Source: Tetracentron sinense
Lineage: Eukaryota > Streptophyta > Magnoliopsida > Trochodendrales > Trochodendraceae
Length of the DNA stretch: 64,000 nucleotides
Assembly: GCA_015143295.1 (NCBI GenBank)
Contig: CM026554.1
Span: 26,257,215 to 26,321,214 of the forward strand
Direction: 5' to 3'
A program made the translations under genes and the position numbers. A model generated the notes under the pieces. It was not told where the DNA came from, ran no database searches, and worked only from the letters and a program-made list of their open reading frames with translations. This document shows, piece by piece, positions 24,711 to 35,726 of the stretch (the stretch's first letter is position 1; each line of letters opens with the position of its first letter).

Positions 24711-25754
24711 TCTTCTGGTATTAGGTACAAACCTTTCCGATTCAAGAGCAAGTCGTCAACCTGAAATGTGCGCTTGCAGTCCTGAAAATCTAACAATGCT
24801 AATTGTCATTAACTTCAAAAGGTAAAAGTCTAAAGGGGAATCTCCACTAAACATTGAGATCCATCTCATATAAATTTTTTCACGGCTTAATGAATGAGAG
24901 AGCTGGGAAAGAAAAAAGATATGGGAAGGGATCAAGATGAACATTTTGACAAGTAAAGAAGAAAAACCATCTGAAATAGAGTAAGAGTAGAAAGGTGGTG
25001 ACCCTGCAAAAGAAAGTGGGGAGGAATCAGGCAAGTTGCTTACAGGAAGTTGGTGAGTGATAGGGGTTTTTAGCCCAGGAATGGAGAGCTTGAGCTCATT
25101 AATAGCTTATTGCTCTTCATGATCTCTAAAATCTTTTTTAACTGGTTTCATCTGTCACAAACACTGGCTGGAAGAGAGAGCCACAAATCCTCTTGAGAAG
25201 GGCGCGCAGCCCCACAACTAGTTAGGGGCGTGTGTCTAATATTCCTCTAAGAAAATAAATTTAAAATAAAAATAATACTGATGTTCAAGTTGATTTATCC
25301 CAGTTTTATCTCCTAGATGACCTGGAAGATAACACTCTCAATGTTAGGAATGCTATTTAATGGTTGTTAATGTCTTAGTCATAATGGTAGTGAGGACTAA
25401 ATATTGTCCGATGAAGAAAACATGGGTGGTTTGTGCTTGCAGTGTTCATGGGGTAGCAAGCCAACTCCTCCAGGGACCGCATCAAACCCACTACCACCAC
25501 CATATCAGATCCTTCCGACTCCTGGCATAAACCAGGGATACGCTGCTGCGGATCTGTTGGCTTATCAACGTCAACTTGCCTTAAACCAGGCCGCTGGATC
25601 TGGCCTCTCGGGCCAGGCTCTTTTGCAGATGGCTGGACAGCATGGCCTTGCCGCTCCCCAGGCTTCTAGAGGTTCGAATTCTGTTGGTTCCCAGGGCATG
25701 TATGATGGTTATCCAAACAACTCGTCAGGTCAGCATTACATGTACTATCAGTGA
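12417..25754 (+). CDS. UBP1: UBP1-type oligouridylate-binding protein (three RRMs), 11 exons
   Basis: Exons: 12417-12478, 12813-12915, 14145-14221, 14689-14750, 14865-14952, 20432-20507, 20818-20848, 20953-21072, 21816-21901, 22040-22213 and 25443-25754. All introns are GT-AG. The joined frame is 1191 bases, 396 residues plus TGA, with no stop. RRM1 (about residues 21-94) has RNP2 VYVGNI and RNP1 [11 protein letters not shown]2 (about 105-182) has VFVGDL and [11 protein letters not shown]3 (about 227-293) has VYVGNL and KGFGFVRY. Linkers [15 protein letters not shown] and [16 protein letters not shown], and the tail [11 protein letters not shown]...[17 protein letters not shown], are diagnostic of plant UBP1, a TIA-1-like protein. 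In other plants such proteins bind U-rich RNA, promote splicing of weak U-rich introns, stabilise mRNA, and join stress granules. The ATG sits right after a splice acceptor, and the family's Gln-rich N-terminus is absent, so the true start is probably in an upstream exon. The RRM1 RNP1 lacks its usual Gly. Introns 5 and 10 carry transposons. Confidence 0.95.
13385..13550. repeat. Diverged tandem duplication in UBP1 intron 2
   Basis: Two similar blocks start at about 13385 (GAGAGACTGCACTTGG) and 13472 (GAGAGACCACACTTGC). Both run through ..GCTCCTT..CC..GTCA.TATTAA.CCCCC. They are clearly related but diverged, so this is an older duplication. Its origin, perhaps from a small retroelement, is unknown. 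Confidence 0.6.
13726..13971. repeat. 104-bp tandem repeat, about 2.4 copies, UBP1 intron 2
   Basis: Units begin TTCTCTTATTGTCACATG at 13726 and 13830. A third, partial copy of the middle part (ATGTTTTGGGTCCTGTCAC) starts near 13936. Units 1 and 2 differ by about two bases, so the array is young. It lies fully inside intron 2 (12916-14144). Confidence 0.9.
15040..19620 (-). mobile_element. LINE inserted antisense in UBP1 intron 5
   Basis: The element reads from about 19620 down to a T16 run (15040-15055) on the + strand, its poly(A) tail. In order it shows: the C-terminal part of ORF1 (frame 19609-18851); the endonuclease (18680 to about 17980), with a start resembling [15 protein letters not shown], then [15 protein letters not shown] and SDHKTIV; a linker (17927-17343) with ..[19 protein letters not shown]; reverse transcriptase (17316-16597) with [38 protein letters not shown] and [12 protein letters not shown]; the thumb region (16418-16218); and zf-RVT (15716-15207) with [19 protein letters not shown] and [13 protein letters not shown]. 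Many frameshifts break ORF2. A 9-bp CCTATGTTG match on both sides (about 15020 and 19713) is too short to call a target duplication. The insertion expands intron 5 to 5479 bp without touching the splice sites. Confidence 0.9.
22411..22509. repeat. Compound (TA)n-(GT)n-(GA)n microsatellite
   Basis: Runs of TA/CATA, then GT, then GA follow each other directly at the left edge of an inverted-repeat element in UBP1 intron 10. Predicted reading frames across it are artefacts of the repeat. Confidence 0.95.
22510..22896. mobile_element. MITE-like element, inverted repeats of about 65 bp
   Basis: The left end starts ATAGGCAAGGTTGCCTATG and continues TTTGAGTGACACGTGACTCC then TTTGGGCCCAC. The reverse complement of the right end gives ATAGGTAACATCCTATG, TTTGAGCAACACGTGGCACTCC and TTTGAGCCCAC, aligned with small gaps. 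The element is about 387 bp, AT-rich inside and non-coding, as expected of a MITE. The outermost 20 bases of the left end form their own palindrome (CATAGGCAA/TTGCCTATG). Microsatellite DNA on both sides hides any target duplication, so the superfamily is open; long repeats make a Mutator-like origin possible. Confidence 0.8.
22915..24353. mobile_element. Pack-type DNA transposon with long inverted repeats and captured gene fragment
   Basis: The ends are long inverted repeats. Left, 22915-23087 and on to about 23160: GAGTTAGTTTAGGGGTACTCCC, CACCCCATCTAAACC, CAATGGTCTAGA, GGCATCCTTAGCAGAAA, ATAATTCCAAAATTAACC, CGTTCTCATC, then CCAAATCCAAAG. Right, 24136-24353, read on the other strand: GAGCCAGTCTAGGGGTACTCCC, CACCCTATCTAAACC, CAATGGTCTAGA, GGCATCCTTAACAGAAA, ATAATTCCAAAATTAACC, CGTTCTCATC, CCAAATCCAAAG. 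Between them lies a broken aspartyl protease fragment (23240-24090). No transposase is present, so the element is non-autonomous. Repeats of about 170-240 bp around a host-gene fragment are the hallmark of Pack-MULEs, but the 9-bp target duplication expected of that group is not visible, so the superfamily is unproven. It sits in UBP1 intron 10 between two smaller inverted-repeat elements. Confidence 0.85.
23240..24090 (+). pseudogene. Captured nepenthesin-type aspartyl protease fragment
   Basis: The fragment covers the middle and C-terminal part of a plant A1 (nepenthesin-like) aspartyl protease. In order it shows [20 protein letters not shown] (near 23452-23515), [77 protein letters not shown] and [17 protein letters not shown]. 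The second catalytic motif, normally DSGTT, reads DSCTT (about 23728-23742). The N-terminal half with the first catalytic Asp is absent. A frameshift near 23545, a TAG at 23797-23799, and another frameshift near 24025, after which QQNM..LDIQKG continues the homology, make it non-coding. It has the UBP1 orientation, but splice sites bypass it in the gene model. Confidence 0.88.
24388..24660. mobile_element. MITE-like element, inverted repeats of about 45 bp
   Basis: The left end CTAATGTTCACTATGTTAGTG followed by AACTTAGTAACCTTCACC matches the reverse complement of the right end, CTATCGTTCACTAAGACTAATG then AATTTGTTAACCTTCACT. The interior is AT-rich and non-coding, and the element is about 273 bp. 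It lies between (CT)n and (TA)n-(GA)n microsatellites, which prevents recognition of a target duplication. Confidence 0.75.
24661..24704. repeat. (TA)n-(GA)n microsatellite
   Basis: A TA run followed by a GA run at the right edge of the neighbouring MITE, inside UBP1 intron 10. Confidence 0.95.
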
Positions 25755-26110
25755 TAATTGGGGCTAGGTGGCATTCCTCAGCCCAGGGTTATTTCCAATT
25801 TGATGTCAACAGTGGGAAGATTTTTGGTTCTGTTCTGTGTACTTGATGAGAAGTTGGTTTGTCTTATATTTTAATGTTTTTCTTTGGGAGTTTTTTTTTT
25901 TTTTTTTGCCTTTAAAAGTTTGGGTTTACTGTAATATCAACAACAAATTACTGGGGGGTTTCTGCTATTGCTTGGTTTCTCTAGAGCTCTATTTTGAGGA
26001 GGATTGGTGACCTTTCCATGTTCAGTTTCTCTATTTGACATTGTTAATCTTACATTCCTTACGAATCTAGTGGGAAGCCTTTTCTTTCTTTAACTGTATG
26101 TGCAGAAGTG
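25755..26110 (+). other. Probable 3' untranslated region of UBP1
   Basis: This follows the UBP1 stop codon without any splice signal and is T-rich. It contains a run of 16 T at 25891-25906, an oligo(U) tract in the transcript. No unambiguous AATAAA signal sits at a fixed distance, so the end is a guess. Confidence 0.5.
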
Positions 26111-26277
26111 TTGGAATTTGTTATTCAATTGCAAAAGGGTCTGTACCCAAATAGAGAACAATAATATATGGCAACCTCAGAAGTCAGAAGCTTGTCTCCC
26201 GGGAGAAACATGAGCAAAAGCTTGTTTACATTTCCCTATTAAGCTATTTTATTCCCTTTCTTTGTATAATATCTTAG

Positions 26278-26499
26278 TGGATGTTTGGTAACAGAGTTTC
26301 AATCTGTGTGGGAAATTCCTTTCTCAGATAAGTGGTGCAAGTACAAAGTGAGTGTTCAGTTGAAGTGCCCTGATATGAGACAGACCAGAGACGGATTCTC
26401 CAATAAAAAAAATAAACAAGTTGGTACCAAATGCTACTGTTAAGATATGGCTGACACAGCTTTGCAAATGACGATGCTTGTGACCAAACACTGCCTAAC
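26278..26499. mobile_element. Candidate MITE with TGTTTGG ends
   Basis: GTGGATGTTTGGTAACA at the left is mirrored by TGTGACCAAACACTGCC at the right. TGTTTGG-type inverted ends flanking a non-coding core of about 220 bp are common in plant MITEs. Flanks read TTA on the left and TAA on the right, which is not an exact duplication. The match is short, so this is tentative. Confidence 0.5.
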
Positions 26500-28565
26500 A
26501 CTGCTAGGAGTATCCATTCTATCCTTAATTCTTCAAATTTATAAATAGCTTAGACATGGAATACTGTTATTAATGATGATGAAATTAGGGATGGTAATCA
26601 TAATATTTGGAAAATGTATATCTTCTCTTTCTGGATTCAAACAAACTCAATGTGAATTACCTCCAAATTTACGAGGATTTTTCTTGCATTACTATCTAGT
26701 TATAACATGCTCAAAGGCTTCTTAAGTTCTTTTAAAAAAAGAAAAAAAAAATACTGGTGATACAGATTGTTTGTTTTTACCCTTTCTTTCCCCTTTATTT
26801 ATGTAGGTATATATATATCGAATTTTAAATGAGCCTTGGAGCTGATTCGATTCGCTTCAGTGCTTCAGACCCACATTTCTCTATTGCATTCATCACTTAA
26901 AATTTGATGCGATCTGCATTTCGTGCTACAGAAGGGCAAAACAAAATCCTCCAAAGCTATATGAGTAACAACTTCCATGTGGATTGAGATAAGTAGATGC
27001 TAAGTTATATCCGAAGAGTCGAAACCAAAATCCATTTGAGTATTTCCCAACTACCACAAGTTCTCCTCAACAGAGGAAAGGGAGTCAGTCTTCCACAAAT
27101 TAAACTACTACTGATTTCAGATGACAAATTCATAGCAAGAAGGATGAAAACCAAATTTTGGACACCATTGAAACAAGAAATAAATAGAAAAACTGATACA
27201 CATTATTGAACTATCCCCCAAAAGATTTTTTTAAAGAAAATAAAGGGACTAAACTAAACGGTCTAAAATGTGAAAACGTCTACCTGCAATAGACATAGAC
27301 AAGTAGACCCGAAGTTTAGACATTTCAAATGACACCTAAGGCTACAAAGCTCTCCATTGTTGAGATTCCAAACCTACAAAAAAGATTAGATGGTGATTAA
27401 TAGGCAGCACTGCAAGCAGAAAAAGCTAGAATTTAATCATTCAGATTTAGGATATGAAATGGGTCTCAAGAACAGCGGAACCCAATCCTCACTTGAATTT
27501 AATCAGTGACAACTTTCTCACACTTGATATAAAATTCCAAAAACAGAGGAACCCAATCATCACTTGAATGAATTTTAAACAATCTACTTAAAATAAAGAG
27601 ATACAATTTAATTGTTTTTGATCTCTTAAGTAATTCATTTCCCACTAAGAAGAAAAATGCATTTTCCTAATGAAATACTTCTAAGCTCATACATGATGGG
27701 CTTCTATACGCCGAGTATTTCATGCTCAGCCAAACTGTTATCTTTAGTAGGTCCATTTGATATTTGTACTCCAGCTCTATGAGTTGAGGAAGTATACGTC
27801 GAGGAGGAGCCTACTATGGATCATCATGTGGAGGATAGAGGTCTAGATAGATGGCCTTATCTAGATTACTATTGAGAGGAGTGAGGGGGAGATATTGTAT
27901 TTTGATAAAGTGGGAATGTCCACTTGGCATTTTGGGATTTTCAAACTTGATACACACTTGAAATACATCATCAATTTATGTTATTTAGAAATTTTCCGTC
28001 TCCGCTATTTGTATGCCTTTTGTATTCTCACAGGATGGTTTGATATGATTAGTCATGAACCAAAGTCTCTAAAACTTCTAAAGGGGATTCAGGACAGTGA
28101 TCATATAGCGACTAGGAATTGCCTTTGAAGTTCTGAAATTATTGTCACTTCAAGTGGTCAAAACTCAATCTAAACACCTTATTCGAAATTAAAACCCTAA
28201 ACTTTCACCCCAAGAATCTCCAAATAACTGTTCAACCGACAAAAATTGCTGCTCTGATTGCCCAAATTTCCTAGAAATTGCAACAAGGAGAGAGGGAAAA
28301 GTGGACGGGTTTTAGAAGTTTTTTTCTACTTTTATCCTTATTGGGGTTTTCATAAATTAGAAAGCAAAGAAAGGGGAGATTTTAAATAACTATTGTTTTG
28401 TTAGCTTTAACCGGCTGCAAAAGCAACCGGGAAAATCAGCTACACGTGTTGGCACTATAAGGAAAGTGAGGGAAAAGGATGCTAGGGCTAGCATTCCTCA
28501 AAAGAGAGTTAGGATTGTGGTGCACATATAAAAATGTGAGAAACAAAAAAAAACAAAAAAACAAA

Positions 28566-28597
<32 letters not shown>

Positions 28598-28791
28598 AAG
28601 AATTGTTTTTTATTGCATTGTAGTCATCCAGTATTGGGGTACACCAAACACCATCTTGATATATTATCTAAAAAGGGTAGGAATAGGAAATGTGTGAGTA
28701 TGAGAAATTTTATTCTTAGCTGCCTAAACCTTCCCCTTTGGGGGAGACACTCGCTCGGACAAGCCCATGGGGTGTCTTTGGCTGTGAATTA

Positions 28792-28840
<49 letters not shown>
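26500..28840. other. No gene seen; AT-rich spacer with microsatellites
   Basis: No coding domain was recognised on either strand. There are (TA)n tracts at about 28573-28597 and 28793-28840; the second is the target of the large nested retroelement block. Short open frames here, such as 27895-28128, lack any recognisable domain. Confidence 0.6.
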
Positions 28841-28844
<4 letters not shown>

Positions 28845-29504
28845 CGTCAATTTATTAAACCTTGTAGTAGCTACAATTCCGTAAAATAGTGACTAGTATA
28901 TGATGTCGAACCACAGAGGACTGCGCTGGTTTCGTTGCCTTTGTCTCAAGATTATTTTTAAGTCAAAAGGTAACAAGATTGATTGATTTTAACCTAAGTG
29001 TAGAAATGAAACTAACAAATTCTATTTTAACTAATTAAACTAAGGGCTTTTGGTTATATATTGGTGAAAGAAGATCTAGGACGTTCGAATCCACCACTAG
29101 CCTCATAATTAAATCCACATGTATTTATTCTGGTTTATCAAGTATAAAAAATAGGGATGAGATCGACTACAAGTGTCAACTCATCAAAACAAGAATGATT
29201 CAAGGGATAAAACTCTAGGCATATCCTATCTTTGGTTAGCGAGTGATACACACTAAACTAGGGCTGTGTCATTTTAAAAAAAAAAAAAATAAAACCACTC
29301 AGAGGAGTGGGGGGTTTGGTGGACCCCTACTTGTTTATTAATTAAGAAAATAATGGGGGGACATAAAACCTTACTCCTACAAGGACTCAAAAAATAGGGG
29401 GGACATAAAACCTTACCCCTACCAATACATTCCAAATAAAAAAGAAAAAAAAAGTAGGGGGGGACATAATCCTACCCCCTATAAAAAGACTCAAACCAAC
29501 AAGC

Positions 29505-32500
29505 TCAGCCTCTGTTAACCAACCTGACATTACCACATCCTGCTTTATCAAGAGTAAGAAGAGCTTTAAGCCTAGGAGGTTGATCCCGATGAGAAAAAAA
29601 TTCTCCTGAAGATTGAGTACAACACCCTTGGTTAGCAAGGAAATCAGCTACCATGTTAGCTTCTCTATATATGTTAATAGAAGACGAAATATTTATCACT
29701 TGAGATATCTTCTTGTTCCAATACCAAACATTCCAAGGATGACTCAAAGAACCCTTCCAAGCTTCAACAAGATTTTTAGCATCAGATTCAACCTCAACTT
29801 GAGGGAAACCAAGCTTTTGACAAAGAGAGAGACCATCCAAAAGAGCTCTAGATTCTGCAGTATAATTAGAACAATTCCCATAAAAAGCATAAAAGCATGC
29901 AATCATCTCTCTAGAATGGTCTCGAATGACACCTCCTCCACCTGCTAAGCCTGGATTACCTTTTGAAGCTCCATCCACATTCAATTTAATTCTACCCTAC
30001 AAAGGTCTAATCCATTTGACAACAGAAATAATGAGTCTTCGCCGAAGAACAGGAGGAGATAAGCAATTTATAATTGAAAGATCCAAAGGTTTTTTATAGG
30101 ATAAAGAACCTAGCTCCACCATCTATTTCTAAATTCTTGCAATAATCACATCAACTGGCTTACTCACATCTTTGAATCTACGAGAGCATCTTTCTTTCCA
30201 AATCTCCCAAATAATGATGAGGGGAAGAACAATAAGAATCGCATTATGATGTCTATCAGACACTCTAAACCATCGTATAAGTAAACATTGAATATTATCA
30301 CCGAGGTGGGAGCGAACAGAACAAAGATTACTAAAAAAATCTCCATATCTTACCTGCAATATCACTATGAATTAAAAGATGAGATAAGGTTTCAATATTA
30401 CCTTGAGAACAACATGAACAATGACTAACTAGTAGGATTCCAACAGAATGGACCATATAATCAATAGGAACCGCACCATACATAACCTTAAATCCAAATA
30501 TCTGAATTTTTTTGGGTATAATATTAAACCAAACATTCCTGGACCAGTCTTTCTGCTGAGTAGAATATCTAAGAAAATCTCAGGCTGACTTAACAGAAAA
30601 TTTACCTTTAGGACCTAGTTTCCAAATGAAAGCATCTTCTTAATCGAAAGTAAAGAAACCTGCATTTCTAATATCAGTCCTAAGATAATCAGGTAAATAA
30701 TCAATAACGGGACTAAAGTCCCAACTTCCATTATTATCCAGCATATCTAAAATACAAGGGAAATTATGAGGAATAGAAGAAGAATACACTATAAGAGGAT
30801 CCTCTCCAAACCAACAATCTAACCAAAAATTAATTCGTGATCCATTGCCAATTAAAGCAATCGAATTATAGATTACATCTTTACAATATTTTATAATTTG
30901 TAACCAAGTTTTAGAGAAATTAAGTCTAGACGTAGCAAACCAAAAATGATTAAATTGGAATTTAGATTTAAAGAATTTAGACCACAGATTTTTAGATTGG
31001 TAAAGATTCTAAGCTTGTTTAATTCTAAAAGCAGAGGAAAATTCATGCATTTTCCTAATGCCTATACCACCTTCCAAAAGGGGAAGGGCACAAGTATTCC
31101 AATTTATCCAATAACCTTTTTTGGAATCACTTCTATTGTTCCAAAAGAATTTAGCCATAGATCTATCTATAAGGTTAGAGATAGCTTTTGGAACATGGAT
31201 TCCAGCAAGAAGATGAATAGGAATAGAAGACAAAACATGTTTAATAAGAATGAGTCTTCCACCAACAGATAAGAACTTACCTTTCCACCCCTCAATTTTA
31301 TGAAGAATTTTATCAACTAAAGAATTAAAGTAAACATTTTTTAGCCTACCTTTATAAAGAGGGACACCAAGATAAGTGAAAGGAAAACTCTTATTAGGAA
31401 TCCCTATCCAATTAAAAATAGCCTGTTTTCTAGACCTATTCATTTTAGAAGAACAATAGTAAGCACTTTTAGCCTTATTTAGCAACTGACCCGAAGAAGT
31501 CTCATAAGCATGAATAAATTCAAAAAAAAATTTATGTTATATTTTTTACCATTGCAAAAAATTAAGGTGTCGTCTGCAAAAGAAGATGGGTAATAGGGAA
31601 ACCATACCTGCCTAGTTTATAATTTAGAGAAAGACTTTCAGAAGTAGCTTTTAAACCCCTGCTAAGAACTTCTTCAGCCATAATAAAAAGAGTAGGAGAG
31701 AGGGGATCACCTTGACGAAGGCCACGCGAACTCTGAAAAAAGCACCTTGAAGACTCCCATTAATAATGATAGAAAAGGATTGGTTACATAGACAGCCATG
31801 AATCAATCTGGTAATTGCATAATTAAAACCCATCTTTTGAAGGACTATTATAAAGAAATTCCATTCCATACGATCATATGATTTAGACATATCAAGTTTG
31901 AAAATGATATTACCTCCCGGAGTAGGTCTATCAATATCCTGCACCACCTCTTGTGCTAAATTAATGTTGTCAGTAATATTTCTACCCTTTACAAATCCAC
32001 TTTGCTCTTCAGAAATAATCCTAGGCAATAATATACCTATTCTATCAGACAATAATCTCGATATCATTTTGTAAAGAAATTATAAAGGCTAATGGGTCTA
32101 AAATCAGAAAAGGATATAGGAGAACTACATTTGGGAATTAAAGCAATAGCAATAGCATTTATGGCTTTAGGAATGTCTGCATAAACAAAGAATGAAGTAA
32201 TAATATTTAAGAGATCATCCTTAATAATATCCCAACAAGAATGATAAAAGTTCCTCGAAAAGCTATCTGGACTAGGAGCACTATCTGTAAACATACTAAA
32301 ACCCACTTTTTTAATTTCATCCATGGTAGGAGAAATGGAAATCGCAATATTATCTTCTTCCAAAATTAAACAAGGAATATGATTAAGAAGATTTTGATCA
32401 ATATTGCAATTAGAAGAAGTTAAAAGATCTTTAAAATAAGAAACAACAGCATTACCAATGTCCTCTCTCGATTCCATCCAATTACCTTGAGAATCTTGAA

Positions 32501-33600
32501 TACGAGAGATACAGTTCTTACCTCTTCTAGAATTAGAAACCATGTGAAAGAATTTGGTATTGTTATCACCTTCTTGAATCCATTTAATACGGGACTTTTG
32601 TCTCCAGTAAATTTCTTCACATAAAAGAACAATTTGCATTTCATCCTTAAGGTTATTAAGATGAGTAGTTTATCAATATCCTAGGAATTTTGAAGTTCTT
32701 CTTCAATACTGCTAATTTGAAATTCAAAATCTTTAATTTTTTTGAAAATTATTGCCAAAAACGTTCTTATTCCAACTTTTAAGAGAAATCTTAAGTCTTT
32801 TAAGCTTGAGAAAAAAAGACATAAGCGGATTAGAGGAAATAGGAATATTCCAGGATTCAGAAACAACTCTAAAGAAATCAGGATGATGAATCCACATTTG
32901 TTGAAATTTAAAAGAGGATGGAATCCTAGAATTATCCTTAACAAAAGCAAAGCAAAGAGGAGAATGATCAGAAGCTAATCTAGATAGATGGGAAACCAAA
33001 GAAAAGGAGAAATTAAAACCCTAATCTGAACTCAATAAAACTCTATCTAAACGGGCATAAATACGATTTACACCTACCTGATTATTACACTGAGTGAATT
33101 TATTCTCAGTAAAGCCTGGATCCATCAAACCCAAGTCATTAATCATACCGTTAAAATCAGTGAGAGATTCCACATTGACATCCCTCCCTCCGAGCTTTTC
33201 ATCAGAGTTAGAAATAGCATTAAAATCGCCTCCAATGACACAAAGATCCATCCAGAGAGACTTTCGTTCCCTACTAGTACATTTAGCATAAATAAAAGCA
33301 CATCTGATGGAAGAAAAATTAAAAGAAGAGACATCTACTATAATCAATTGGTCAGAAAAAGAAACAAAAGAAACTTGAATTTGACTTTTCCAAACTAACC
33401 ATATCTTAGGATGGGCGAATGAAGAATCTAATAGATTATCCATTCCAATAAAAGAGCACACTTCCTGAAGAGAATTTAAATTTTTTTAGGTTCCATGATA
33501 GCAGCCAGCAAAATATTGTTAGATGAAATTTGCTACTGAATTCTAGTTTTAGAAGCGAAATTACCAATTCCTCGAATATTCCAAAGCAGAAAATTATTTA
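29505..33600 (-). pseudogene. LINE ORF2 (endonuclease-RT-RNase H), broken
   Basis: Pieces read in order from the right. The endonuclease begins FLLWNIRGIGN (about 33595), then CVIGGDFNAISNSDEKLGG, YARLDRVLLS and ASDHSPLCF (33461-32900). The linker and start of the polymerase follow, with KSRIKWIQEGDNNTKFFHMV and DFRPISLYN (32639-32064). The polymerase palm has SGFVKGRNITDNINLAQEV and FKLDMSKSYDRMEWNF (32067-31651) and FADDTLIF (about 31580). The thumb has FTYLGVPLYKGRLK (31485-31009). zf-RVT remnants lie near 30129-30365. RNase H has NVDGASKGNPGLAGGGGVIR and ESDAKNLVEAWKG (29984-29505). Four or more frameshifts and stops make it inactive. Confidence 0.88.
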
Positions 33601-34556
33601 TCAATACCAATATTTAATTCAGGAACCAAATTAAGTACCGCAATTCTAGATCGAGTTACTCTATCCGAAACATGCACATTTTTGCTATTTTTTCCATTAA
33701 ATTTACTCTTAGACGTTGTATTATGATATTTAGAGAATAACTCAGATTTAAGCAGTCTTTGAGAAACATTTTTACTATCTTCCTTAAATAAATCAATATC
33801 TTTGAGAAAAAAAGGAGATATGTCAGAATGATATTCATAAGATTGAGAGGATTCCCTTAGGATATTATCCACCTTCAGGTTATCATTATAATTATATGAA
33901 CCTTCCAGTATTCTAATTAATTTAGCCCACATATGATAATGCGGAGTATGATGGAAATTAACTCTAAAATTAATATTTTCATTTAAATTAAGACCTTTTA
34001 ATTCAAAATTAGAAAGAATACTTTTATCTTCCATCATGCCTCCAGACATAGGAGTTTCCAATAAGGATTTTTCAGAGGATTTCTTAAGATTTAAAACACA
34101 CTCTTTGTTTAGTTGAGCTGATTTATACCTTGCATCATCCGAATCTGAATTTGTCTCATAATGATTCGAGTGATTTTCAATAGAAATCATAAGGTTATCC
34201 TCATTGTTCATATGATTATCCATAATATCTATCAATTGATTTAATGAACCATTACTAGAGATCATACCTGAAGAAGAAAGATGAATAATTTCTGAAGTAG
34301 GAAGAGAGGGTTTAGCAATACCATTCTTTTCACCACCTAGTGTAGATGTATGATAAATACCATGAGAGCTTTTATTCTAGTGAGGAGTAAAATCTTTCTT
34401 CCCTGTCGCAGCTATCGAACCAGATGCTAGATCTTGAATAATTAGCGATGAATTTCCTTGGATCTGTTGGTCTGAGTTTCGAACAGACTTCATTGCTGCA
34501 ACTGGATCAATATGATGATCATCATTAATATCTTGATCCATTGGAGAAGGTATATC

Positions 34557-35726
34557 TCAATCCAGCCGAGATCTATTATTATGATCTTGAGTTTGACTTT
34601 TCTTATGTGCTAAAACTAGCAAACCAGATGGAATCCCTTCATTGTATAAGGTCTTATTACCATATGGCTGTTCTATTACCTGAAACTGATCTGAATGATG
34701 ATCATTCATCCTTACTACAAGAGTTTGATATTCAATTTCATCAGTGACAGGAGGAATGAGACAAGCTTCGGCTGCTCCATTATTCTCCATTGATTTTCTA
34801 ACCGAGGAATTTCCATTAGGATGAATTGGAAAAGGGTTTTCAGAATTTGTATCTTTTTCATTAGGAGCCAAACTCTTAACAGCCCATTGTTTTGTGGAGG
34901 TCTTGAAAGAATCATCGGCAACCTCTTGATGAGCCCGAGATTTAGATCTGCCTTTAGATACCACTGAACAATCCTTCATCTCATGACCTAACTTTTTACA
35001 TTGAACACAAAACCTGAACCGTTTTTCATACTCAACAGTTTGCCATCGACCATGATCTCCAATACCAAGCCAAAACCGATCCGGGTTGTTTTTAAGGAGA
35101 TCTATTTCAATACAAACCCGAGCAACACTAGGTCTAGAGAATGATCTCGTAGCTCCATCAAGTTTCAAAACTTTGCCAAAAATACTGCCTATAGAAGTTA
35201 GGGCTGAATCATTAACAAGATGAAGAGGGAGGTTTGGGAAACTCACCCAAACTAGGACTATCGAAGGTTCCACCCCGGAAAAGAATGAAGGTGTCCATTT
35301 GAAAAACCTAAAGAGGAATCCATTGATATATAAAACTTCTTTGATCCAAATCATAAGGAAGTCTTCTTCTGAAGCAAATCTGAAAAGGAGGTGTCTTGAA
35401 TCTAAGATCCCAATGGATAAAGCAAGACGAAGCCCTTCATTTTTCTTCATATGCGTCTTGATAACATCAAGAGAAGGTCTACTGTAAGAACATTTAGTAA
35501 TAAAGGATAATCGATGAGGACCTGCTAACATAGAGGATTCTTCTTCGGAGAAGACGATGGCTGGTTCTCCTCTAAAAGTTCGAGGTTTTTTGATTGGAAT
35601 AACGGTTTGAGGATTCTTCAAAGCTATGATAGATTTACCCATAATCTGAGCATAGGAGATGGGATTATCAGGAGGACAAGAAGAAGATCCCCTTCCCATG
35701 GAACCGGCGGCCAGGGAGTTCTCCAT
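34557..35726 (-). CDS. LINE ORF1 protein, DUF4283 plus CCHC zinc knuckle
   Basis: This is an uninterrupted frame of 389 residues near the 5' end of the LINE. Residues about 65-215 match the DUF4283 pattern found in plant LINE and retroelement nucleic-acid-binding proteins (for example FRFASEEDFLMIWIKE, FFKWTPSF, VWVSFPNLPLHL, ARVCIEIDL). Residues 240-253 (C-x2-C-x4-H-x4-C in CVQCKKLGHEMKDC) form a zinc knuckle. The family binds the LINE RNA and helps form the retrotransposition particle. A similar frame continues after the stop at 34265-33594 (MISSNGSLNQLIDIMDN...), probably the former C-terminal part, so the protein is likely truncated. The start at 35726 is the first Met (MENSLAAGSMGRG), about 100 bp from the element's 5' edge. 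Confidence 0.8.
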   Translation of the reverse strand: MENSLAAGSMGRGSSSCPPDNPISYAQIMGKSIIALKNPQTVIPIKKPRTFRGEPAIVFSEEESSMLAGPHRLSFITKCSYSRPSLDVIKTHMKKNEGLRLALSIGILDSRHLLFRFASEEDFLMIWIKEVLYINGFLFRFFKWTPSFFSGVEPSIVLVWVSFPNLPLHLVNDSALTSIGSIFGKVLKLDGATRSFSRPSVARVCIEIDLLKNNPDRFWLGIGDHGRWQTVEYEKRFRFCVQCKKLGHEMKDCSVVSKGRSKSRAHQEVADDSFKTSTKQWAVKSLAPNEKDTNSENPFPIHPNGNSSVRKSMENNGAAEACLIPPVTDEIEYQTLVVRMNDHHSDQFQVIEQPYGNKTLYNEGIPSGLLVLAHKKSQTQDHNNRSRLD

